From: Xenococcaceae cyanobacterium MO_188.B29
Lineage (GTDB): Bacteria; Cyanobacteriota; Cyanobacteriia; Cyanobacteriales; Xenococcaceae
Length of the DNA stretch: 44,774 nt
Direction of reading: 5' to 3'
Assembly (NCBI GenBank): GCA_030065155.1
Contig: JASJDI010000019.1
Span: 1-44,774, forward strand
Position 1 is the stretch's first letter. Every line of letters starts with the position of its first letter. Below, one piece after another: positions 16,179-23,636 of this stretch. Position numbers and translations under genes: made by a program. Below the pieces are notes generated by a model. That model saw nothing but the letters and a program-made list of their open reading frames with translations, did not search any database and was not told the origin of the DNA.

Positions 16179-18707
16179 TTAAATCTCCCTTCTAACTAGA
16201 CCTTGTTCTTGCTCAATAAATTTTTGGATTCTCTGGCGATATTCTGCCAAGGTATTGTCTACCCAATCACGGTCTTCACTGTTGGCATAAATGTGTACTA
16301 ATGGTTCTCCTGCATCGGGTAAAACTAGTGTCCAGTTGTCATTTTGTGGATTAATAATTTTAACTCCATCAATTAATTCTAAATTTTCTGTAGGATGAGT
16401 TTCTACTAAATAACGCATCAGCGCACCTTTGACTTTCCAGGGACAACGAACGGTATAGGTTTTGTGACACACACGGGGTAGTTCTGTTCTAATTTGTACT
16501 AGCGATCGCTCTTGAATTGTCAGCATTTCGACTAGTTTAGCCAGCCCAAACATGGCATCAAAGCCTGGATGTAACTGAGGGAAAATAAAACCCATATCGC
16601 CACTACCACCTAAAACCACATTAGGATTATCTTGAGATGCTTCCATTAAAGCCGTAGGATTAGCTTTAGTACGGATAACTTTAGCATCATGACGACGAGC
16701 AATTTGCTCTACAGCACTAGAGGCATCCACTGGAACTACTACCGTGCTACGAGGATTGGCGGTTAAAATTGTGTTTACCATCAATGCAGTAAGAGTTTCA
16801 CCCCGAATAGGAAAACCAGACTCATCCACTAAAATAAATTGCTCACCATTAGCAGATACTTGTACTCCTAAATTAGCTTTCAAAGCTTCTACCACTTGGC
16901 CTAACTGATTGAGTAAGACCTCTTTTTCTGTAGTAGAGAGAGCAGATTGTTTTAAACTAGCATTAAGCACTACAGCATCACAGCCAAATTTAGCTAAGAG
17001 TTGGGGTAAAACTGCTCCCGATACAGCATAGACATAATCGATCACAATTTTAGAAAAACTATTACGAACCGCCTCAACATTGAGATGTCTTTCAAAGGTA
17101 CGGCTATAAGTTTCAATCACTTGATCGGGATAAGCTATATTCCCAATCTCTTGAATTGATACTCTGCGGATATCTTCTTTAAAGTATGCCCCTTCAATTT
17201 TTTTCTCTTTGGCTTTGGAGATACTAATACCATATTTGTCAAAAAACTCAATTAAAACATAGTCTGGGCGATCGGGATATAAGCGAACGTGAATTCCACC
17301 TACGGCATTTAAAGTAGTGGTCATAGTCCGTGCAATAGGAATAGCTGTTGCTTCTAGATTTTGTACATCAATTCCTGCCGACATTAAACCAGAAATTAGC
17401 GATCGACTGACCATTCGGGAGACACTACGCTGATCGCGAGACACTAAAACTGTTGAACCTAGTTTTAGAGTTGAACCATAAGCAGCTCCTAATTTAACGG
17501 CAAACTCAGGAGTAATATCAATGTTAGCTAATCCTGATACTCCTCTTTGACCAAATAAATTCCTTTGCGCCGTATTTCCCCAAATAAGATTAATATTGAG
17601 AATAGCTCCCGACTCTATTCTTTTATTAGGCCAAACTCTAACTCCAGGAGCAATTTGGGCTTCTTCTCCTACTGTAGATAAAGGGCCAACTACTGCCCCT
17701 TCTAGTACTTGCACTCTTTTATCTACGCGAGTGCCACGAGCAATGCTACAAGCTCTTAAATGAGCTTCCTCTCCTATAGTTGCTCCATTCCAAATAATGG
17801 GACGTTTTAAATCTGCATCTGCACCAATAGTTACGTTATCACCAATAACTGTTCCTGCTTCAATTTTTACCCTTGCACCAATGCGACAATTATTGCCGAT
17901 TAAAGCTGGAGTCTCAATTTTGGATGTAGGATCGATGTAAGTATTAGAACCTATCCATAACCCAGGAGATTTCTCTGGGTAAGCAAAGTCCATTTTGACT
18001 TTTCTATTTAAGGCATCGTATTGAGCTTCTCGATATGCTTCTAGGTGTCCGACATCGCACCAGTAGCCATCAGCAATATATCCATACATTGGTTCTCCTT
18101 TGGCTAAGAGGAGGGGAAACAAATCTTTAGAAAAATCTGATTCTTCATTAACTGGTAGATAATCTAAAACTTCTGGTTCAAGAATGTAAGTACCTGTGTT
18201 GACAGTATCGGAAAAGATTTCACTCAGAGAAGGTTTTTCTAGGAAACGATTAATTCTACCTGTATCATCAGTAATTACTACTCCAAATTCCACTGGATTA
18301 GGCACGCGAGTAAGAATCAGAGTAGCTTTAGATTTATTCTGTTTATGAAACTCGATCGCTGCTTGTAAATCGAAATCCGTTATACCATCTCCACTAATCA
18401 CTAAAAAAGTACTGTCTAACCACTGTTGAATATTTTTGACACAACCAGCAGTACCTAAAGGTTGATCTTCTTCGACTGCATAAGTCATTTCAATGCCAAA
18501 ATCACTCCCATCTTGAAAGTAATCTCGCATTACGTCAGGCAGATAATGGAGGGTGGCAATTATTTCTGTAATATTATTTCGTTTTAATAGATTAATAATA
18601 TGCTCCGCAATGGGACGGTTGAGAATCGGCACCATCGGCTTAGGCAGATCGCAGGTTAGAGGTCTTAGTCTAGTCCCTGAACCTCCAGCCATTAGCACTG
18701 CACGCAT
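16179..18707 (-). CDS. Sugar-1-phosphate nucleotidyltransferase fused to a phosphomannomutase-like domain
   Basis: 842 residues. Residues 1-235 are a nucleotidyltransferase with the signature AVLMAGGSGTRLRPLTCDLP and KPMVPILNRP, expected to make an NDP-sugar such as GDP-mannose or a glucose nucleotide. Residues about 255-370 are left-handed beta-helix hexapeptide repeats (IGNNCRIGARVKIEAGTVIG). Residues about 380-842 have the alpha-D-phosphohexomutase fold but with altered active sites: where TASHNP is expected after GGI there is HVRLYPDRPDY (no phospho-Ser), and the metal loop DGDGDR is replaced by GGSGDMG. The mutase part is therefore probably non-catalytic. The protein may supply precursors for exopolysaccharide or glycoconjugates. 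The gene stands alone; the start ATG is at 18707. Confidence 0.9.
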   Translation of the reverse strand: MRAVLMAGGSGTRLRPLTCDLPKPMVPILNRPIAEHIINLLKRNNITEIIATLHYLPDVMRDYFQDGSDFGIEMTYAVEEDQPLGTAGCVKNIQQWLDSTFLVISGDGITDFDLQAAIEFHKQNKSKATLILTRVPNPVEFGVVITDDTGRINRFLEKPSLSEIFSDTVNTGTYILEPEVLDYLPVNEESDFSKDLFPLLLAKGEPMYGYIADGYWCDVGHLEAYREAQYDALNRKVKMDFAYPEKSPGLWIGSNTYIDPTSKIETPALIGNNCRIGARVKIEAGTVIGDNVTIGADADLKRPIIWNGATIGEEAHLRACSIARGTRVDKRVQVLEGAVVGPLSTVGEEAQIAPGVRVWPNKRIESGAILNINLIWGNTAQRNLFGQRGVSGLANIDITPEFAVKLGAAYGSTLKLGSTVLVSRDQRSVSRMVSRSLISGLMSAGIDVQNLEATAIPIARTMTTTLNAVGGIHVRLYPDRPDYVLIEFFDKYGISISKAKEKKIEGAYFKEDIRRVSIQEIGNIAYPDQVIETYSRTFERHLNVEAVRNSFSKIVIDYVYAVSGAVLPQLLAKFGCDAVVLNASLKQSALSTTEKEVLLNQLGQVVEALKANLGVQVSANGEQFILVDESGFPIRGETLTALMVNTILTANPRSTVVVPVDASSAVEQIARRHDAKVIRTKANPTALMEASQDNPNVVLGGSGDMGFIFPQLHPGFDAMFGLAKLVEMLTIQERSLVQIRTELPRVCHKTYTVRCPWKVKGALMRYLVETHPTENLELIDGVKIINPQNDNWTLVLPDAGEPLVHIYANSEDRDWVDNTLAEYRQRIQKFIEQEQGLVRREI

Positions 18708-18962
18708 AATTCCTCCTTACCTTCTTGTAAAATTAACGCTTTATTTATATTGTCTTGATCTTTTGGGATTTTTTAACAATTAAGTTAATTACCTCAACAA
18801 AATTAATTACAGCGCGATCGCTACAATGTCAAATTTTAATTCAACTACTTTTCTGATATTTATTCTGTATCAACTATTTATATTATGAGCAAACTACATC
18901 GAAAACGATATAATTATGAAACAACACGATCAAATTTAAATCCATAGCAGATTATCAAATTT

Positions 18963-19157
18963 ATGCACCAATTCATTGTAATTGTCTTGTTAGTAGCATA
19001 CTTAGGTGGAATCTGGAGATTTTGGAAAGGATTTAGACAAACTAACTTTGGTTCTAGTTTACCTAATAAGCTATTTCTGTCTTTACTATGGCCCATCTTG
19101 CTAGCAGCTAATAAGTCCTATCGTCAGAATTTTCGTAAAGCTCTCAAAGGAAGATAA
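18963..19157 (+). CDS. Small conserved-looking membrane protein
   Basis: 64 residues. It begins with a membrane helix (FIVIVLLVAYLGGIWRFW, residues 4-21), then a basic loop (KGFRQTNFGSSLPNK), a second hydrophobic stretch (LFLSLLWPILLAA) and a basic end (NKSYRQNFRKALKGR). The distribution of positive charges suits a two-helix inner or thylakoid membrane protein. I do not recognise a named family. The opposite strand reads an overlapping 60-residue frame without such features, so the plus strand is preferred. It is divergent from the nucleotidyltransferase gene. Confidence 0.65.
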   Translation: MHQFIVIVLLVAYLGGIWRFWKGFRQTNFGSSLPNKLFLSLLWPILLAANKSYRQNFRKALKGR

Positions 19158-19169
19158 GCTCTGACCTTT

Positions 19170-19235
19170 CATTGAACATTGAACATTGAACATTGAATGG
19201 TAAATGATAAATGCTCAATGCTCAATGCTAAATGT
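19170..19235. repeat. Heptamer tandem repeats running into the 5' end of cobK
   Basis: Four units of CATTGAA (19170-19197) are followed by a related run (ATGCTCAATGCTCAATGCTAAATG). The run contains the two first possible ATG starts of cobK, so the repeat may have extended the reading frame. Confidence 0.8.
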
Positions 19236-20069
19236 GTGTTTGATGTGACTCAGGTAAAAAATTATGATCAAGAGCAAGGTAAGATTTGGCTGATTGGCGG
19301 AACAACGGAAAGCAGGTTAATTGCTCAGGCGATCGATCGCAGTGATCTTTCTGCCATTATTACTGTTGCCACCCCTACAGCCAAGAATCTTTATCCTGCT
19401 GAGTTTAAAGTAAGAGTTGGCTGCATGGATCTTCAGACAATGCAAAAATTTTGTCTGAGAGAAAAGATTATTGCCCTCATCGATGCTTCTCATCCTTACG
19501 CAGTAGAAGTATCTCAAAATGCGATCGCCACAGCTAAGGCTAATAATATTCCCTATCTGCGTTACGAACGTCCCTCTCTTAGGGAGATGGGGAGATGGGG
19601 AGATGGGGAGATGGGGAGAATAAATAATACAGTTATTAATTTAGATAGTTTTGAAGATTTATTAACAGAAAATTATTTACAAGGGAAAAAAGTATTACTA
19701 ACAATTGGTTGTAAAAATTTACATTTATTTAAATCTTGGCATGAAAAAGCAAAACTTTTTGCCAGGATTTTGCCTAAACCAGAATCATTAGCTATGGCGA
19801 TCGCTGCTGGCTTCACAACCGAGAGAATTATAGCTATTCGTCCTCCTATTAGCCCAGAATTAGAAAAAGCTTTGTGGCAGCAGTGGCAAATTTCTTTGGT
19901 AGTAACCAAAGCATCTGGTAAGGCAGGAGGAGAAGATACTAAGAGGAAAGTTGCTCAAGAGTTAGGTATTCCCCTTATTATTATCACTAGACCTCAGATT
20001 ATCTACCCACAAACAACTGATTGTCTCGATGAAGCGATCGCCTTTTGTCATAAACATCTATCTGGATAA
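19197..20069 (+). CDS. cobK: Cobalt-precorrin-6A/precorrin-6x reductase
   Basis: Up to 290 residues. CobK/CbiJ reduces precorrin-6A with NADPH in cobalamin synthesis. Recognisable parts are KIWLIGGTTESRLIAQAI (nucleotide-binding N-terminus), LIDASHPYAVEVSQNAIATA, LLTIGCKNLHLF, ARILPKPESLAMAIAAGF and VVTKASGKAGGEDTKR near the C-terminus. Start is uncertain: ATG at 19197 and 19218 lie in heptamer repeats, and GTG at 19236 or 19245 would give a more usual N-terminus. The frame contains four tandem 8-bp units (19583-19614) that encode REMGRWGDGEMGR between conserved blocks. A broken acetyltransferase overlaps its 3' end. No other cobalamin gene is nearby. Confidence 0.88.
   Translation: MVNDKCSMLNAKCVFDVTQVKNYDQEQGKIWLIGGTTESRLIAQAIDRSDLSAIITVATPTAKNLYPAEFKVRVGCMDLQTMQKFCLREKIIALIDASHPYAVEVSQNAIATAKANNIPYLRYERPSLREMGRWGDGEMGRINNTVINLDSFEDLLTENYLQGKKVLLTIGCKNLHLFKSWHEKAKLFARILPKPESLAMAIAAGFTTERIIAIRPPISPELEKALWQQWQISLVVTKASGKAGGEDTKRKVAQELGIPLIIITRPQIIYPQTTDCLDEAIAFCHKHLSG
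19583..19614 (+). repeat. 8-bp tandem repeat inside cobK (GGAGATGG x4)
   Basis: Four exact units of GGAGATGG, followed by a partial unit GGAGA. Because eight is not a multiple of three, loss or gain of one unit would shift the cobK frame. Confidence 0.9.
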
Positions 20070-20310
20070 AAACTATGATTATCAAAGACAAGGTATAGGA
20101 CGAAAACTGATCGAGAAGATTGCAGAGAAATTATCTCGATCAGGATTAGCCTCAATGTTGGCATGGGTTTTGGAGGATAATCCCGCTTGCCAATTTTATC
20201 AAGCTCTTGGTGGTCAACAAGTAAAGCAACAGCAAATTGAATTTGAAGGGGTTAAATTAAATGAAATAGCCTATGGCTGGATTGACACCAAAGTCCTGAT
20301 GGCTAGATAG
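20029..20310 (+). pseudogene. GNAT acetyltransferase, C-terminal fragment
   Basis: From about 20056 the frame reads IYLDKNYDYQRQGIGRKLIE and SMLAWVLEDNPACQFYQALG, the acetyl-CoA-binding motif A (Q-x-x-G-I/G) and motif B of GNAT N-acetyltransferases, ending …LNEIAYGW. The usual N-terminal ~70-80 residues are missing: the upstream codons are the cobK 3' end read in another frame. It is most likely a remnant left by deletion or recombination next to cobK. A short translated fragment starting at the ATG at 20029 cannot be excluded. Confidence 0.7.
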
Positions 20311-20341
20311 TACATAAATAAAGATTTAGTCAAAAATAATT

Positions 20342-20635
20342 ATGTCTGAAGCAATTACTCCTGCAATTAGCGATCGAATTTGTAAACACATGAATGATGA
20401 TCATGGTGATGCACTAGTTTTATACGTCAAAGCTTTCGGAAATTCTCCTGAAGCCGAATCTGCTAAAATGCTCTCGATCGATCCTCAAGGTATGAATTTC
20501 TCTGCTCAAATTCAAGGAGAAACTGTTCCTGTTAGAGTAGAATTCGATCGTGATCTCAAAGATGCAGAAGATGCTCACCATACCTTAATTGAGATGGTTA
20601 AACAAGCAAGAAAAATGCAAACACAATCTGTTTAG
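20342..20635 (+). CDS. DUF2470 domain protein
   Basis: 97 residues, essentially one DUF2470 domain: ICKHMNDDHGDALVLYVKAF, a MLSIDPQGMNFSAQ strand pair and a terminal helix with AEDAHHTLIEMVKQAR. DUF2470 is the small domain that accompanies the split-barrel flavin/heme-binding fold in HugZ-like and related proteins and also occurs alone in cyanobacteria and plastids. A link to heme or flavin handling is only a family expectation. The gene starts 31 bp after the GNAT fragment and is followed by a strong hairpin. Confidence 0.9.
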   Translation: MSEAITPAISDRICKHMNDDHGDALVLYVKAFGNSPEAESAKMLSIDPQGMNFSAQIQGETVPVRVEFDRDLKDAEDAHHTLIEMVKQARKMQTQSV

Positions 20636-20665
20636 TAAGTTTTTTCTTTATTGTCAGAAAAGCTT

Positions 20666-20695
20666 TGTAGGAACGTTGTTCGTAACGTTCCTACA
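20666..20695. terminator. Perfect 12-bp stem hairpin followed by T-rich tract
   Basis: TGTAGGAACGTT and AACGTTCCTACA are exact reverse complements with a 6-nt loop, and a run of six T follows shortly after. It lies 31 bp behind the DUF2470 gene and may end its transcript. The stem also resembles the dispersed palindromes at 14130 and 23583. Confidence 0.6.
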
Positions 20696-20742
20696 GTATT
20701 TTTTATCCTAACTTAAATTTGTATTGCTATAGATAATTCCCC

Positions 20743-20761
20743 TAGAAGATGAAGTCTTCTA
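20743..20761. other. Short hairpin TAGAAGA-tgaag-TCTTCTA
   Basis: A 7-bp stem with a 5-nt loop in the spacer between the DUF2470 and Uma2 genes. It may belong to the upstream region of the Uma2 gene or to the end of a lost element. Nothing else recognised in this spacer. Confidence 0.4.
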
Positions 20762-20885
20762 CCTGAAGCCATACTCGCTTATTTTCTGCTGCTAACTGAT
20801 TATAGTAGATGAGCGAGTGAAACTAAATTTAGCGTGACTTTAGTCTTTGATAATTAGAATTAAACAAATAATTTTATTTTCGATC

Positions 20886-21464
20886 ATGTCTGTCTATACT
20901 ATCGATCTTAAGCCTGTAATTGACTGTATATCCGACCAGGATTTTGAGCATCTCTGTGCTTCTAATCCCGAACTTAAACTGGAAACTGATGCGGAAGGAA
21001 ATTTAATAGTTATGTCTCCAACGGGCAGTGAAAGTGGCAAACGTAATGGAGATCTATTTGGACAAATTTGGTATTGGAATCGCCAAACCAAACTAGGTAT
21101 TACGTTCGATTCATCTACTGGGTTCAAACTTTCTAATGGTGCAACTCGTTCTCCTGATGTCAGTTGGATGGCGATCGCTAAGTGGAATAGTTTAACGGAT
21201 AAACAAAAGAGGGGATTTGCACCCATCGATCCTGATTTTGTTATTGAGTTGATATCACCAACTGATGATATATTAGTTACACAAAAGAAGATGGCAGAAT
21301 ACATGAGTTGCCATATCCAATTAGGATGGTTGATTAATCCCGATGAAAGGAAAGTGGAGATTTATCGGCAAGGACAAGACAAAGAAATTTTAAATAGTCC
21401 TATTAGTTTGTCTGGAGAAACTATATTACCTAATTTAGTTGTAGATTTATCTGATATTTTTTAA
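20886..21464 (+). CDS. Uma2-family putative endonuclease (DUF820)
   Basis: 192 residues from ATG 20886; a longer reading from TTG 20847 is less likely because MSVYTIDLKPV is the usual type of N-terminus. Family features: the ELKLETDAEGNLIVMSPTGS block, RSPDVSWMAIAKWNSL, and PDFVIELISPTDD with Asp/Glu residues of a PD-(D/E)XK-like nuclease core. Cyanobacteria carry many such genes, and their role is not established; a link with mobile elements is often suggested. The gene is followed 74 bp later by acylphosphatase on the same strand. Confidence 0.9.
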   Translation: MSVYTIDLKPVIDCISDQDFEHLCASNPELKLETDAEGNLIVMSPTGSESGKRNGDLFGQIWYWNRQTKLGITFDSSTGFKLSNGATRSPDVSWMAIAKWNSLTDKQKRGFAPIDPDFVIELISPTDDILVTQKKMAEYMSCHIQLGWLINPDERKVEIYRQGQDKEILNSPISLSGETILPNLVVDLSDIF

Positions 21465-21537
21465 TCTAACCTGGCAAACTTTCTGCATCATCTTGATTGC
21501 CTTTTCAGATAAAGATCAAAATTGCCAACAATTAATC

Positions 21538-21810
21538 ATGACAAAGATTAGAGCAATAGTTTCGGGAAAAGTACAAGGTGTAGGGTTTAGGTTCTCTACA
21601 CAACAACAAGCTAGAAAAATTGGAGTGAATGGATATGTACGTAACTTAAAGAATGGGGATGTGGAGATTGTAGCTTTAGGAGACACCGAAAAAGTAGACG
21701 CACTGCTAAAATGGGCTGAATTGGGACCACCATCTGCTATGGTTAACAACCTACGAGTAGAAGTAATAGCTGAGGATGAAGAATTTAACGGCTTTGAAAT
21801 TCTTAGATAA
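21538..21810 (+). CDS. acyP: Acylphosphatase
   Basis: 90 residues from ATG 21538; a frame extension from 21493 has no family support. Acylphosphatases hydrolyse carboxyl-phosphate bonds of acyl phosphates. The catalytic Arg18 lies in GKVQGVGFRF and the catalytic Asn36 in YVRNLKNGDVEIVALG. Length is exactly that of the family, with the terminal strand FNGFEILR. Confidence 0.95.
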   Translation: MTKIRAIVSGKVQGVGFRFSTQQQARKIGVNGYVRNLKNGDVEIVALGDTEKVDALLKWAELGPPSAMVNNLRVEVIAEDEEFNGFEILR

Positions 21811-21850
21811 CGCCAGTTCGGGTTAAGAAAGTTAAGTTGTTTTGTTGAAT

Positions 21851-21877
21851 GGACAATTGACAATGGACAATTGACAG
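21851..21877. repeat. Short direct repeat GGACAATTGACA
   Basis: GGACAATTGACAAT is followed by GGACAATTGACA, a spacer repeat between acyP and the tiny peptide gene. Confidence 0.6.
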
Positions 21878-22010
21878 CGAGTATTTCAAGCGTTTATGTG
21901 ACAACGAAATAATTAGTGTTTTAGCTTATCCCGAACTCAGGTTAGATAAATATTAAAGGTGATTTGTATACTAGTCTTACCGACTTTTGATATTTATGAA
22001 GAGGCGATCG

Positions 22011-22103
22011 ATGATTTCTAGTGAATGGTTAGATTGGATAGCTGTATTTTCCTATATCGCTATTACTTTAGTGGTAATGTGTGGCGTATTTCTCAGCAAA
22101 TAG
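22011..22103 (+). CDS. Candidate 30-residue single-helix membrane peptide
   Basis: MISSEWLDWIAVFSYIAITL is followed by VVMCGVFLSK and a stop. An in-frame ATG at 21996 would add five residues (MKRRS). Almost the whole peptide is one membrane helix with a short polar start and a Lys at the end, like small thylakoid subunits (PetM, PetN, Psb or NdhP type). It matches none of those that I can recall. It lies 68 bp before purB on the same strand. Support is the coherent hydrophobic pattern only. Confidence 0.4.
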   Translation: MISSEWLDWIAVFSYIAITLVVMCGVFLSK

Positions 22104-22170
22104 TAATTAAAATGTCGAAAATAAACAAACATAGTTGTACAATTGACGGTTGTATTTCGCGACACGAACT

Positions 22171-23466
22171 GTGATAGAACGCTATACTCTGCCCGAAATG
22201 GGCGAAATCTGGACTGATACATATAAACTAAAAACCTGGTTGCAAGTAGAAATTGCAGTATGTGAAGCGCAAGCTGAACTAGGCTATATTCCTAAAGAAG
22301 CAGTAGACGAAATTAAAGCCAAAGCTAATTTCGATCCTCAAAGAGTTTTAGAAATTGAGGCAGAAGTCCGTCATGATGTAATTGCTTTTCTGACTAATGT
22401 GAATGAGTATGTAGGAGATGCTGGCAGATACATTCATTTAGGATTAACTAGTTCTGATGTATTAGATACTGGTTTAGCTTTGCAAATGGTGATTAGTTTA
22501 AATCTAATTTTAGAAAAATTAGAAGAACTGATTCAAGCTATTCGCTATCAAGCCCAGCAACATCGCTACACAGTAATGGTTGGTCGTTCTCACGGTATTC
22601 ACGCTGAACCAATTACCTTTGGGTTTAAGCTAGCAGGATGGTTAGCAGAAGTGTTGCGGAATCGCGATCGCCTGGTAAGATTACGAAAAGATATTTCTGT
22701 GGGGAAAATTTCTGGGGCAGTAGGTACTTATGCCAACGTCGATCCGAGAGTAGAATCGATCGCCTGTCAAAAACTTGGACTCAAACCAGATACAGCCTCT
22801 ACTCAGGTAATCTCTCGCGATCGTCATGCAGAATATATACAGCAATTAGCTCTTTTAACAGCTTCGATCGAACGTTTCGCCGTAGAAATTCGTAATCTAC
22901 AAAGAACTGACGTACTAGAAGTAGAAGAATTTTTCTCCAAAAAACAAAAAGGTTCTTCTGCTATGCCTCATAAACGAAACCCGATTCGATCGGAACGTTT
23001 AACAGGAATGGCGAGAATCCTGCGGGGTAATGCAGTAGCAGCCTTGGAAAACGTAGCACTTTGGCATGAGAGAGATATTTCTCATAGTTCAGTAGAAAGG
23101 GTAATTCTGCCCGATAGCTGCATCTTAACTCACTTTATGCTCAAAGAGATTACTAGCCTAGTTAAAAACCTACTGGTATATCCAGAGAATATGCAGCGCA
23201 ATATGAATGTCTATGGGGGTGTAATCTTTAGTCAAAAAGTTTTGTTAGCATTAGTGGAAAAAGGTATGAGTCGAGAAGAAGCTTATCGAGTTGTACAAGG
23301 TTGCGCTCATCAAGCTTGGAATCAACCAGAAGGTGACTTCCGTAAATTGATTAATCAAGATCCCACCGTGACTAAGATTCTTTCTTCTGAGGAAATAGAT
23401 ACTTGTTTCGATCCACAACAACATCTGAAAAATCTCGATGAAATTTATCAAAGGTTGTGTATTTAG
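22171..23466 (+). CDS. purB: Adenylosuccinate lyase
   Basis: PurB acts twice in purine synthesis, releasing fumarate from SAICAR and from adenylosuccinate. The GTG at 22171 gives 431 residues beginning MIERYTLPEMGEIWTD, the typical bacterial N-terminus; the longer TTG reading from 22150 adds no family sequence. The lyase signature GSSAMPHKRNP is present near residue 265, with the catalytic His in VGRSHGIHAEPITFG and the TSSDVLDTG motif. The protein is complete. The preceding 30-residue peptide may share the transcript. Confidence 0.96.
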   Translation: MIERYTLPEMGEIWTDTYKLKTWLQVEIAVCEAQAELGYIPKEAVDEIKAKANFDPQRVLEIEAEVRHDVIAFLTNVNEYVGDAGRYIHLGLTSSDVLDTGLALQMVISLNLILEKLEELIQAIRYQAQQHRYTVMVGRSHGIHAEPITFGFKLAGWLAEVLRNRDRLVRLRKDISVGKISGAVGTYANVDPRVESIACQKLGLKPDTASTQVISRDRHAEYIQQLALLTASIERFAVEIRNLQRTDVLEVEEFFSKKQKGSSAMPHKRNPIRSERLTGMARILRGNAVAALENVALWHERDISHSSVERVILPDSCILTHFMLKEITSLVKNLLVYPENMQRNMNVYGGVIFSQKVLLALVEKGMSREEAYRVVQGCAHQAWNQPEGDFRKLINQDPTVTKILSSEEIDTCFDPQQHLKNLDEIYQRLCI

Positions 23467-23503
23467 AGTAGGGAGTAGGGAGTAGTAAGTAGCAAGTAGC
23501 AAG
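23466..23503. repeat. Heptamer tandem repeat (AGTAGGG / AGTAGCA units)
   Basis: AGTAGGGAGTAGGGAGTAG is followed by AAGTAGCAAGTAGCAAG, directly after the purB stop. A second run of 8-mers (CTGAACTC) lies at about 23561-23583. Confidence 0.75.
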
Positions 23504-23582
23504 TTACTGATGCTAGATTTAAAACCCTAAGAATTAAAATAGATTCTTTCTGATTCCTGAACTCCTGAACTCCTGAACTTCT

Positions 23583-23611
23583 GTAAGGGCGAACGGCCGT
23601 TCGCCCCTACG
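23583..23611. repeat. Palindrome GGGCGAACGG/CCGTTCGCCC
   Basis: A perfect 10-bp arm palindrome (23587-23606) flanked by GTAA and CCTAC, between the convergent purB and PstS-like genes. A shared transcription end is plausible. It is related in sequence to the repeat at 14130. Confidence 0.75.
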
Positions 23612-23636
23612 TCTGAACTTCTGTAATTCTATTTAA

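Noticed and set aside
18914-19096. 60-codon open frame opposite the small membrane protein gene
   Set aside because: No start context or coherent pattern; the plus-strand frame has two hydrophobic segments and a balanced charge distribution.
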